A DNA stretch of 64,000 nucleotides from Streptomyces fuscichromogenes (lineage in GTDB: Bacteria > Actinomycetota > Actinomycetes > Streptomycetales > Streptomycetaceae): positions 124,001 through 188,000 of the forward strand of contig NZ_BMML01000003.1 in the NCBI RefSeq assembly GCF_014645815.1. The letters are read 5' to 3'. The notes beneath the pieces are model-generated. The model saw only the letters and a list, made by a program, of their open reading frames with translations. It made no database searches and was not told the DNA's origin. The stretch's first letter is position 1. Each line of letters starts with the position of its first letter. This document shows positions 52,852 to 61,105 of the stretch, piece by piece. The position numbers and the translations under genes are program-made.

Positions 52852-54954
52852 ATGCGGCAATGCTTTGATCCGCTCATCGCGCATCGGCTCGCCCCCGAGG
52901 ATGTGCGCATGGTGTGGATGATGTGGGACGCGGAGACCTCGTTCGTCGGCCGCACGGCTGAACTCGACCTGATCGCCTCGGTGATGAGCAGGAGCAGACT
53001 GGTCACCCTGAGCGGCGCGGGAGGGGTCGGCAAGACCCGGCTCGCCCAGCGGGTGGTGTCCCTGGGCGGGGCGGTGGCCGAGGGCGGCGCGGAGGTCGCC
53101 TGGGCCGACCTCTCCCCGCTGCGCAACGCACACCTGCTCGCGGCCACCGTCGCGGACGCGCTGGGGCTGTCCGACCACACCCCGAGGCTGCCGGCGGACG
53201 CGATCTGCGCGTGGATCGGCGACCGTCGGACGCTGCTGGTCCTGGACTCGTGCGAGCACCTGCCGGCCGAGTGCCGCAACCTGGCCGGCGACCTCCTGAC
53301 GGCCTGCCCGAACCTGCGCATCCTGGCCACCAGCAGGGAGCCGCTACGGGTCCGCGACGAGGCGGTCGTCGAGATCGAGCCGTTCGGCACCGCGGAGGAG
53401 GCGGTCGCGCTGTTCACCGACCGTGCCGCGGCGGCGGGGAGCCCGATCGAGGACGACACCGACCGGCGACTGGCCGCGAGCCTGTGCGACCAGCTGGAGC
53501 GGCTGCCGCTGGCGTTGGAGCTCGCGGCCGGGCAGTTACGCAGCATGTCGTTGCGGGATCTCTGCGCGGGCCCGTACGCGGCGGTGGACCTGCCCCGGGC
53601 ACCGGCCCGCAGATGGCCGCCGCGGCACTCGGCCCTGCGCACCACCATCGGCTGGAGCCACGAACTGTGCACCCCCGTGGAGCGGCTGTTGTGGGCGCGG
53701 CTCTCGTATCTGCCCGCCTCGTTCGACGACGAACTGGCCGGACAGCTGGCCGGCGGCGGTCCGCTCTCACCCGGTGGCGTCGGGTGGACCCTGGTCGCAC
53801 TGTGCGACAAGTCCGTCGTCATCCGGAAGGACGGAACGTACCGGATGCTGGACGCCGTGCGTGAGTACGGCCGGATGTGGCTGTCCGAGCTGGACGCCGA
53901 GCAGGAACTGGCCCAGCGCCACGCCCAGTACGTGCTCGCCCGGACCCGGCAGGCGCATCGGGAGTGGTTCGGCCCGGCGCAGCGCGACTGGTACCGGCGG
54001 ATCGGGTTCCTGCACGCGGACATCCGGCTGGCGGCCGACCATCTCCTGGCCACCGACCCGGCCGCCGCGCTGGAGCTGATCGGCAATGTCACCTTCTTCT
54101 GGGTCTGCTCGGGATACCTGTACGAGGCCCGCCAGTACCTGGAGAAGGCGACCGATCCGGCCGTCCGGGTGCCGAACGAGATCTGGGTGCAGGGGCTGTG
54201 GAGCCTGGGACTGACGCTGACCCTCCAGGGCGAGCAGGCCGCGGCGCACGAGACGGCCGCCGCCTGCCGGCGCACCGCCACGGCGGTCCGCGACGCCGAC
54301 GGGCTCGGGCGAGCCGTCTACCTGGACGGCCTGCTGCACCTGCTGGAAGGGCGCCCCCTCGCCGCGGTCAGCGGTGTCGAGACGACGGAGGCCGCCGCCC
54401 TCCACGTCCGCCCGGAACACCTGACCGCACCGGCGGTGCTGTGCCGCCTGGTCCACGTCTTCGGGCTCACCGGCTCCGGCCGGCTGGACCAGGCCCGCCA
54501 GGAGGCACTGGAACTCCGCGACCTCTGTGCGGGGTTGGACGAGCACTGGACCCGCTCCTACGCGGAGCACCAACTGGCCCTCATCGCCTTCCTCACGGGT
54601 CGGCCACGCGATGCCGTGCGCCACGCACGGGCCGCCCTCGACGCCAAACAGCACATCGGGGACGCCTTCGGGATCGCCATGGTCATGGATCTCCTTGCCA
54701 TCGCCCTCGCCGACGCGGGGGAGGAGCCCGCCGCCGCGTACGCCTTCGGCGCGGCGGCGCGCTTCTGGGAGACGGTCGGGCACCCGCAACGCGGCACGCC
54801 GGAGATGGCGGCACTGCGCAACGAGTGCGAGGACAGGCTCGTGCACCGCATGGGACTGAAGGGGTACGGCCAGACCTTCCGGCGGGCGGCCGCGAGCGAC
54901 GCGCGCTCACTCGTGTCCTGGGGAGCGCACGGAGGACCGGTGCCCGAGGCGTGA
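52852..54954 (+). CDS. STAND-type NB-ARC ATPase regulator
   Basis: 700 aa; start at ATG 52852 uncertain, with ATG 52909 or 52921 equally possible, since conservation begins at about MWDAETSFVGRTAEL. Walker A SGAGGVGKTRLA, Walker B-like TLLVLDSCEHL, LRILATSREPLRV and LPLALELAAGQL mark the NB-ARC ATPase. A winged-helix-like region follows, then helical TPR-type repeats (GRLDQARQEALELRDLC, RPRDAVRHARAALDAK). It resembles AfsR/LuxR-type STAND regulators but has no N-terminal SARP or C-terminal LuxR DNA-binding domain, so its output is not evident. Confidence 0.9.
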   Translation: MRQCFDPLIAHRLAPEDVRMVWMMWDAETSFVGRTAELDLIASVMSRSRLVTLSGAGGVGKTRLAQRVVSLGGAVAEGGAEVAWADLSPLRNAHLLAATVADALGLSDHTPRLPADAICAWIGDRRTLLVLDSCEHLPAECRNLAGDLLTACPNLRILATSREPLRVRDEAVVEIEPFGTAEEAVALFTDRAAAAGSPIEDDTDRRLAASLCDQLERLPLALELAAGQLRSMSLRDLCAGPYAAVDLPRAPARRWPPRHSALRTTIGWSHELCTPVERLLWARLSYLPASFDDELAGQLAGGGPLSPGGVGWTLVALCDKSVVIRKDGTYRMLDAVREYGRMWLSELDAEQELAQRHAQYVLARTRQAHREWFGPAQRDWYRRIGFLHADIRLAADHLLATDPAAALELIGNVTFFWVCSGYLYEARQYLEKATDPAVRVPNEIWVQGLWSLGLTLTLQGEQAAAHETAAACRRTATAVRDADGLGRAVYLDGLLHLLEGRPLAAVSGVETTEAAALHVRPEHLTAPAVLCRLVHVFGLTGSGRLDQARQEALELRDLCAGLDEHWTRSYAEHQLALIAFLTGRPRDAVRHARAALDAKQHIGDAFGIAMVMDLLAIALADAGEEPAAAYAFGAAARFWETVGHPQRGTPEMAALRNECEDRLVHRMGLKGYGQTFRRAAASDARSLVSWGAHGGPVPEA

Positions 54955-54962
54955 CCGACCGC

Positions 54963-56462
54963 TCAACTCAGGCTGAACGCCTGCGCGGCGGAGCCGTCGC
55001 AGTCCCAGATCCGGAGGCGGGTGCCGTTGGCGGTGGCGCCGCCGGGGGAGTCGAGGCAGCGTCCGGACTGGGGGTTGAGGAGGGAACCGTCGGCCTGTTG
55101 CGCCCATTTCTGGCCGCCGACGCCGTTGCAGTCCCACAGCTCGACCTCGGTGCCGGCCGCCGTGCCGTTGCCCACGATGTCGAGGCACCGCCCGAGGGTG
55201 GACAGCGAGCCGTCCGGGTTGTGTGTCCAGTACTGGTCCTCGGCGTACGTCTGGCAGTCCCACAGCTGTACGGCGGCGCCGTCGGTGCCGGTGTCGTCGG
55301 CGGCGACGTCCACGCACGTGCCGCCCGGACCGGTGATCGTCCCCTGCGGGCCGTTCGGCACGTCCGTCCGGCCGCTGTAGCCGACGGAGACGATGTTCGC
55401 CTGGACGGCGTTCTCGGCCGCGTCGGTGGGACAGCCGGAGACCATGACGCCCTCGAAGAAGGTGCCCCGGTTCCAGTTGCTGTTGTCGCCGCCGATGCCC
55501 AGGATGATGCCGCCCTCCTGCTGCATCGGCCGGTAGCCGCCCCGGGTGGGCAGCGCGCCGTCCCACCAGGTGCTCAGCCCGCCCGACCGGGAGTCGCCGC
55601 CCTTGAGCGCGTAGTTGGTCCGGCCGTCGTTCTTCAGTACGGCGGTGACGAAGGCGCCGCTGTTGCCCAGGTTGGCGGTGTTCGAGCCGTTGTCGCCCTG
55701 GAACATGCCGTTCTCCAGATCGGCCTCCACCCATGGGCCGTTGCCGGTGCACGGAGCGAAATAGCAGGTGGTGGCGATCGAGACGGCGTCCATGTGCCCG
55801 TTGCCGGTGTCGGCGGGGGTGCTCTCGGCGTTGCCGTAGTCGAAGCAGCAGGCGGAGCCGACGTGGGTGCCGCTGGCCACCATGTAGGCGCCTTCCGGCT
55901 GCCCGTTCACCGCGACGCCGGAGGCGACCCCGGTGTAGCGGTAGCCCACTGCGGGCGAGATCCAGAGGCCGTACACCTTGTGGCCGCCCGCGGTGACGGC
56001 GGTCTCGGACGCGTCGGCACCCCGGTCGGCACCTGTGCCGGAGGTGCCGGCGGGCGCGGGGGTGAGGTCGTTGTGGCGTCCGCTCTGGTCGTAGATCCTC
56101 GTGATCCGGCAGCCGCCGTCGACGGCGCAGAAGGCGTCCTGGGCCGCCGCGTCGGCGTAACCGCCCTGCGTCAGCGGTCCGATGTCGGCGGTGGCCCCGT
56201 CCGGGACACGGGTCACCTGGTAGAGCGGGCCGTCGTAGGAGGAGAGCAGCGCACGGGTGACGCTGTGCGCGGCCACGCACGGGGTACCGGCAGCGGCGTA
56301 GATGTCGCACGGCAGCGATCCGGCGGCCTGCGAGGCGGCCGGAAACCCGAGCAGCGTCCCCAGAGCGAGACCGAGGACGGCCAGCACGGCCGCCATCCGC
56401 GATCCCCGTAACTCCGTGATTGGCGAGTTCATGACATTGCGGGCGGGCGGGGAACCACGCAT
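54963..56462 (-). CDS. Secreted alpha-L-arabinofuranosidase B-like enzyme (GH54-type) with ricin lectin tail
   Basis: 499 aa from ATG 56462, after AAGGGACGC. Signal peptide ends about ASQAA-GSLPC. The catalytic domain (ArabFuran-catal type, ~30-370) shows PCDIYAAAGTPCVAAHSVTRAL, CRITRIYDQSGRHNDLTPAP, a vicinal Cys pair in GSACCFDYGNAES and WWDGALPTRGGY, as in fungal AbfB. Instead of the fungal CBM42 it ends in a ricin B-type domain (~375-499; CVDVAADDTGTDGAAVQLWDC, CLDIVGNGTAAGTEVELWDC, CLDSPGGATANGTRLRIWDC). It would release arabinose from hemicellulose side chains. Confidence 0.88.
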   Translation of the reverse strand: MRGSPPARNVMNSPITELRGSRMAAVLAVLGLALGTLLGFPAASQAAGSLPCDIYAAAGTPCVAAHSVTRALLSSYDGPLYQVTRVPDGATADIGPLTQGGYADAAAQDAFCAVDGGCRITRIYDQSGRHNDLTPAPAGTSGTGADRGADASETAVTAGGHKVYGLWISPAVGYRYTGVASGVAVNGQPEGAYMVASGTHVGSACCFDYGNAESTPADTGNGHMDAVSIATTCYFAPCTGNGPWVEADLENGMFQGDNGSNTANLGNSGAFVTAVLKNDGRTNYALKGGDSRSGGLSTWWDGALPTRGGYRPMQQEGGIILGIGGDNSNWNRGTFFEGVMVSGCPTDAAENAVQANIVSVGYSGRTDVPNGPQGTITGPGGTCVDVAADDTGTDGAAVQLWDCQTYAEDQYWTHNPDGSLSTLGRCLDIVGNGTAAGTEVELWDCNGVGGQKWAQQADGSLLNPQSGRCLDSPGGATANGTRLRIWDCDGSAAQAFSLS

Positions 56463-56575
56463 GGCGCGTCCCTTCGAAGCTGGAGTGGGGGGCGGGCCGC
56501 ACCGAGGGCGCGGCGACACAGCTCTTGGACCGGCTCGGCCCGGAACCTACGCATGGTGTGCGACCGCGTCAATAT

Positions 56576-56590
56576 GTGAGCACCGCTCAC
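56576..56590. promoter_or_regulatory. GTGAGC-ACC-GCTCAC palindrome upstream of the arabinofuranosidase gene
   Basis: A perfect 6-bp inverted repeat with 3-bp spacer, about 114 bp upstream of the start. The half-site GTGAGC resembles LacI-type operators. No LacI gene is next to it. Confidence 0.4.
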
Positions 56591-56696
56591 TCTGGTGGCG
56601 TGCGGAGGCGGAGTGGCCACTCGCGGGCAGGGGCCGTTTTTCGAGGTGAGGCGCTGTCGGTCGTGTCCCCGGCCGGTGCCGGTCGTTCCTCAGGGC

Positions 56697-56903
56697 ATGA
56701 AGAGGATCATCACTGCCACCGCGCTCGCTCTGACCGGTCTGGCCCTTGCCGCCCCTGCCCATGCGGACGGATCCGCCTCCGGCCCGTCCCGTGACCTCGC
56801 CACCAAGGTCGCCGGGGCGCTCCCCAAGGCCGCGGTGGCGGGTCTCAACGCGGCCGCCACGTCCATGACCACCGGCCTCCAGGACCCGCCCCCGGCCAGG
56901 TGA
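56697..56903 (+). CDS. Small secreted protein, unknown
   Basis: 68 aa from ATG 56697 (TCAGGG upstream). Clear Sec signal peptide MKRIITATALALTGLALA with AHA-D cleavage; the mature part is only about 44 residues, Ala/Ser/Pro-rich, no cysteine. Similar tiny exported proteins are common in Streptomyces and remain uncharacterised. Confidence 0.65.
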   Translation: MKRIITATALALTGLALAAPAHADGSASGPSRDLATKVAGALPKAAVAGLNAAATSMTTGLQDPPPAR

Positions 56904-57214
56904 CCCCGGCCGTCATCCCTGGCCGCGCAGGCGGGGGACCGGTTGACGGGAGAGTTCGACGGTGCGCCGCATGTGCCGGTACGACAGGGTGCGCTCGTCC
57001 TCGGTGCGGTCGGCGCACATCTCCCGTCGTCCCCAGCCCGACTCGGACCACGGTTCCATGAGATCCCGGCATCGCCTCCGGGACGGGCTCCGCCCGGACC
57101 CGGCGGCGGTCGGGCGATCGCACCTGGCCGGTCAGGACCTGGCCGGCCCGGCGTCTTGCGTGAGCGGCTGCCGCAGCGGGCCGTTCGTGTTCCCGGGCGA
57201 CCCCCGACGCGGTC
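56904..57214. other. 311-bp gap with one doubtful small ORF
   Basis: Between a small secreted protein and the symporter gene's 3' end. It contains only the 48-codon minus-strand frame listed separately. Confidence 0.4.
56913..57059 (-). CDS. Possible 48-aa protein, doubtful
   Basis: ATG 57059 to TGA 56913; begins MEPWSESGWGRREMCADRT and is rich in Arg and Glu. Codon third positions are G/C-biased as in real genes here, but the ribosome-binding site is poor (GGAGGCG is 16 nt away) and no family is recognised. Confidence 0.25.
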   Translation of the reverse strand: MEPWSESGWGRREMCADRTEDERTLSYRHMRRTVELSRQPVPRLRGQG

Positions 57215-58831
57215 CTACCGGGGCGAGCGCCGTGGTGGTGGCCCGGTGAGCAGGTGGTGCTCGTGGGACGCGTAGCGGGTGCGTTCACGGTCGGTGGCCC
57301 GGCGGCCGGACAGGACGGTGGTGAGCCAGCCGGCGAGGAAGCCCGCGGGCACGGACACGAGCGCGGGCGTGTTGTAGGGGAACCAGGCGAAGTCGGCGTC
57401 GGGGAAGGCGGACAGCGGCGTTCCGGAGACCAGGGTGGTGCCCGGGGTGAGGGCGAGCACGCTGAGCGCGCCCACGACGAGGGTGGCCAGGAGCGCCGTG
57501 CGCGTGTACCGGCGCCAGAAGAGGGTGTAGAGGAGCGCGGGCGCGATGGCGGAGGCGCCGAGGGTGAAGGAGACCGTGGCCAGCGGCTGGAGGCTGCGGC
57601 GCTGGGCGAGTACGGCCAGCAGGACGGTGGGGACGCCGACGGCCAGGGCGCTGAACCGGGCGAGGGCGAGTTCCCGGGCCGGGGCCGGGGGAGTGGCCCG
57701 GGACGCGGTCAGGTCGTGCGCGAGGGTGTTGGCGCAGGCCAGCGTCATGCTCGCGACGGAGGCGAGCAGGGTGAGGAAGACGGCGGTGGTGACGGTGGCG
57801 AAGAGCAGGCTCTCCGGCCGGGACAGAGTGGCGCCGAACGCGGCGCGGGCGCCCAGCAGATAGGCGGTCGTGCCGTGCGCGTCGGCGGCGGTGATGCGGT
57901 CGTGCCCGACCAGCGCGGTCGCACCGGTGCAGATCACCGTGAGCATCAGGATGAACAGGGTCACCGAGGAGACCGCCCAGGACATCGCGCGCCGGACCTG
58001 GCGCGGTGTGCCCGCCGTGTACATCCGCATGGTGACGTGCGGCAGGCAGGCGCCGCCCAGCACGATGGCGCACTGGGTGCTGGCCATGTCCAGAGCGGGG
58101 TGCGGGCTGCTGGAGTACTGGAGACCCCAGGTCAGATAGGCGTCGCCGGCCCCGCTCTGCCGGGCCGCCGCGTGGAACAGCGTCTGGGGCTGCCAGTCGA
58201 ACGCGCGCAGGATCAGCACACTCACGACCAGCCCGGAGCCGAGCAGCGCCACGGTCTTGATGATCTGGACCAGTGCGGTGCCGGGCATCCCGCCCAGCGC
58301 CGCGTAACTGATCATGAGGACTCCGGCCCCGGCCACACACCCGTCCCGCATGCCGATGTCGGAGAACCCGAGGACGTACGCCAGGAGTTCCCCCACCCCG
58401 GCGAGCTGGACGACCATCATCGGGACGAGCGCGGCGAGGGTGACCAGGCAGGCCGTGACGCGGACCGAGCGGGCCGGGTGGCGGCGGGCCAGCGCGTCGC
58501 CCATGGTGTAACGGCCGGTGTTGTGGAGGGGTTCGGCCAGCAGGAACATCAGCAACAGCAGCGACAGCAGGGCGCTGAGGGCCAGGACGATGCCGTCGTA
58601 GCCGCACAGGGCGATGATCCCCCCGATGGTGAGGACGGTGGCGGCGGAGATGTAGTCACCGGCGACGGCCAGCCCGTTGCGCAACGGCGACAGGGACCGG
58701 TACCCGGTGTAGAACTCGGGGAGGTCGTCCGCCTCCGGGCCGGTGAGCACGCACAGCAGCAGGGTGAGGGCGACGACCGCGCAGAACGCGACCAGGGACC
58801 AGGACTGGGCGGAGCCGCCGAACCCGGTCAC
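57215..58831 (-). CDS. Sodium:solute symporter (SSS family, acetate/monocarboxylate ActP-like)
   Basis: 538 aa from GTG 58831, overlapping the stop of the upstream DUF485 gene (GTGA). 13-14 hydrophobic helices. Family motifs DLPEFYTGYRSLSPLRNGLAVAGDYISAATVLTIGG, YAALGGMPGTALVQIIKT, and GGACLPHVTMRMYTAGTPRQVRRA. Pairing with a DUF485 protein is the ActP/YjcH arrangement. Likely a Na+-coupled uptake system for acetate or a related acid. Confidence 0.93.
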   Translation of the reverse strand: MTGFGGSAQSWSLVAFCAVVALTLLLCVLTGPEADDLPEFYTGYRSLSPLRNGLAVAGDYISAATVLTIGGIIALCGYDGIVLALSALLSLLLLMFLLAEPLHNTGRYTMGDALARRHPARSVRVTACLVTLAALVPMMVVQLAGVGELLAYVLGFSDIGMRDGCVAGAGVLMISYAALGGMPGTALVQIIKTVALLGSGLVVSVLILRAFDWQPQTLFHAAARQSGAGDAYLTWGLQYSSSPHPALDMASTQCAIVLGGACLPHVTMRMYTAGTPRQVRRAMSWAVSSVTLFILMLTVICTGATALVGHDRITAADAHGTTAYLLGARAAFGATLSRPESLLFATVTTAVFLTLLASVASMTLACANTLAHDLTASRATPPAPARELALARFSALAVGVPTVLLAVLAQRRSLQPLATVSFTLGASAIAPALLYTLFWRRYTRTALLATLVVGALSVLALTPGTTLVSGTPLSAFPDADFAWFPYNTPALVSVPAGFLAGWLTTVLSGRRATDRERTRYASHEHHLLTGPPPRRSPR

Positions 58832-59283
58832 GGCGCGTGCTCCCGGTCCGCGCCGGACACGCTCGCCTGACGGCGGGCGCGGCGCGCCAGGGGATCCACG
58901 AAGCGGTGCGCGGCGGCTTCGTAGAGGAGAACCGCCAGCCAGGTGACCGGAATCTGGACGAGGGCCAGGACCAGCCCGGTCGGCAGCCCGCCCGGTCCGG
59001 GGCGGGCCATCAGGGAAGGGGCCTTGACGGTCAGGGTGAGGAAGGCGACGAAGTAGCCGAGCGCGGTGAGCGTCGCCACCCGCCGGTGCCACCGGTACGC
59101 CCGTCGCAGCAGGCGCAGGGTGCGGTGGGCGCCGGAGCGCGGCCCGGCCCGGCCGGTGCCGTACGCCTCCTGGCCGGTCGACCAGGTCGGGGACGGGCGG
59201 TCGTACACACGGTCGTACCTGCCGTCGTGGGAGGGGCCGTGCGAAGGCCGGTCCGAGGGTAATTCAGGCACATCGTAGGACAT
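58828..59283 (-). CDS. DUF485 membrane protein, symporter partner
   Basis: 151 aa from ATG 59283, with GAGGAG 9 nt upstream. The N-terminal ~55 residues are polar with Asp/Arg/Pro/His; then comes a two-helix DUF485 domain (LRRAYRWHRRVATLTALGYFVAFLTLTVKAPSLM, TGLVLALVQIPVTWLAVLLYEAAAHRFVDPLARR). Translationally coupled to the SSS symporter. Confidence 0.9.
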   Translation of the reverse strand: MSYDVPELPSDRPSHGPSHDGRYDRVYDRPSPTWSTGQEAYGTGRAGPRSGAHRTLRLLRRAYRWHRRVATLTALGYFVAFLTLTVKAPSLMARPGPGGLPTGLVLALVQIPVTWLAVLLYEAAAHRFVDPLARRARRQASVSGADREHAP

Positions 59284-59887
59284 TTCGGCAACTCCTCGAT
59301 GGGGGCCGCGCCCGGCCGTGGCGGAGCCGCGAGCGGGAAGAGCGGTTCGGGCGACCGCACGCCGTGCGGGCGGGAGGTCGTGGGAAGCCGTGTGCGCCGG
59401 TCGGTCGAGGACGCCGTGTCGTGCGTCGCGGTCGGGTGAACTGGGCGTAATGGTCCCGGACCTGGGCGTTTTCCGCCAGAGGTGCGACAGCGGCGGGCGC
59501 GGGCGGCCCGTGGCGGGTGGGGCTGACGTCGGGGTCTCCGTCGGGAGGTGATGAAGCATGGGTGGAGCGCGAGGTGGCGCGATTGGATCGAAAAATGCGC
59601 CGTCGCACACCGCTGCTGTGACGCACTTCATGGGTGGCCGCGGTCCCGGACGGTGGTTCGATCCGTTCGTCGCCCAACTCCCGAAGACGGCAAGGAGTTT
59701 GCGCGGCAACGATCAGGGCCTGGCCGTCGAGTGCGAACCGGCAGGGCTTCGGCGGCAGATGAAGCAGTCCATGAATTGTCGAATGCGAAGTACATTGCAA
59801 TGACGGCGTCTTGAGCTCGCCCCGTAAAAACAGGCAGGTTTCGGACACTTCGCAACATTCATGAGCTTTCTGCGAAAGACGTGTGCT
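59284..59887. other. 604-bp divergent region without a supported gene
   Basis: The left half is GC-rich. The right half (about 59580-59880) is relatively AT-rich with several ATGs. An 81-codon plus frame from 59558 has a fair ribosome-binding site (GGAGG, 9 nt) but atypical codon use and no recognisable family, so it was not called. Promoters for the DUF485 and type III PKS genes should lie here. Confidence 0.4.
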
Positions 59888-61072
59888 ATGGGCGCTTATC
59901 TGTGTCCTCCTGTGGTGGTACAAGGCGAACATGTCGTGAAGACCGGCGAGATCCTGGCGGAGGTGCGCGGCCGGCACCCGCAGGCGCCGTGGCTGTCGCG
60001 GATCGACGGCATCGCCGCGAGCACGGGCATCGAGTCCCGTGGATGGATGCTGCCGCTGGCGGCGGCGGCCGGGCCCGGCGGCGGCACGGGTCTGCGAACT
60101 CCGGGCGCCGGTCCGGCCCGTACCGCACTGGCCCGCAACGGGTTCACCGACGACGAGGTGAACCGCGCGATCGCCGCGCTGGAGGCGATACCGGCGCCGC
60201 AGACCGTCCAGGAGCGCACCGCACCGGCCTGGGCGGCCGTGCAGACCTACGCGGAACGCGCGGCCCGCGAAGCCCTTCGGACCGCCGGACTGGACACCGC
60301 CGACGTCGACTGTCTGATCACCAGTCACTCCACCACCCCGGCCCTGCCCGGTCTGGACCTGGCCCTGCTCAACCGCCTTCAGCTGCGCGGCGACGTACTC
60401 CTGCTGCCGGCCACCCAGTGGGCCTGCATCGCCGGCACCCGGTCCCTGGCGCTGGCGGCCGACCTGGTCGCCGCGGACCCCGACCGGGTGGTCCTCGTCG
60501 TGATATCCGAGGCACTGAGCACCACCTACCAGCCCGCCGACGACACCCTGGAATCACTCATCGTCCGGCTGCTCTTCGCGGACACCGCCGTCGCCGTGGT
60601 GGTCACCGGCCGCCCCCGGACGGAGTCGGTCCTGCGCCTGGACGCGGTCTGGCACCACACCCTGCCCGGCACCACGGACCTGCACCGGCTGGAGACCCGG
60701 GACGACGGCACGCACTTCGTGATGGACCGCCGGGGGCCCCGCGCCGTGCAGGAGACGGTGACCGAGATGTGGAAGTGGCTGCGGGCGCGGCACCAGGACG
60801 ACGGCACCCCTTGGCATCCCGATCTGCTGCTCGCGCATCCGGGCGGGACGCGCGTGCTGGAGTACATGGAACAGACGATGCCCGACTCGTGGCCGGAAGG
60901 GCTGCTGGCCCACAGCCGGGACAGTTACACCACGGGCAACCGCGGAGGGGCCGCCGTACTCGACATCCTGCGCCGCGCGCACGACGCCGGCCAGAAGTCG
61001 GGCAGCCGTACGGTGCTGTACGCGGCCGCGCCCGGCCTGACCGCTACGGCCGTCGAGGGGGAGTGGCTGTAG
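59888..61072 (+). CDS. Divergent type III polyketide synthase
   Basis: 394 aa from ATG 59888 (MGAYLCPPVVVQGEHVV, matching the usual N-terminus of RppA-like enzymes); ATG 59861 is open upstream. Catalytic triad of the chalcone/stilbene-synthase fold: Cys180 in ATQWACIAGTRS, His317 in LLAHPGGTRVLEYM and Asn351 in YTTGNRGGAAVLDIL. The surroundings are unusual: the residue before Cys is Ala rather than Gly, and the C-terminal GFGPG loop reads AAAPGLTA. The active site may therefore be reshaped. No P450, methyltransferase or other tailoring gene is adjacent. It may use malonyl-CoA with an unknown starter. Confidence 0.85.
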   Translation: MGAYLCPPVVVQGEHVVKTGEILAEVRGRHPQAPWLSRIDGIAASTGIESRGWMLPLAAAAGPGGGTGLRTPGAGPARTALARNGFTDDEVNRAIAALEAIPAPQTVQERTAPAWAAVQTYAERAAREALRTAGLDTADVDCLITSHSTTPALPGLDLALLNRLQLRGDVLLLPATQWACIAGTRSLALAADLVAADPDRVVLVVISEALSTTYQPADDTLESLIVRLLFADTAVAVVVTGRPRTESVLRLDAVWHHTLPGTTDLHRLETRDDGTHFVMDRRGPRAVQETVTEMWKWLRARHQDDGTPWHPDLLLAHPGGTRVLEYMEQTMPDSWPEGLLAHSRDSYTTGNRGGAAVLDILRRAHDAGQKSGSRTVLYAAAPGLTATAVEGEWL

Positions 61073-61105
61073 CCGGGGTCCGTCCCGCCCGGTCCGGCAC
61101 CGGCG

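Noticed and set aside
59558..59803. 81-codon ORF in the gap before the type III PKS gene
   Set aside because: Reasonable ribosome-binding site, but codon use is unlike neighbours and no family is recognised.
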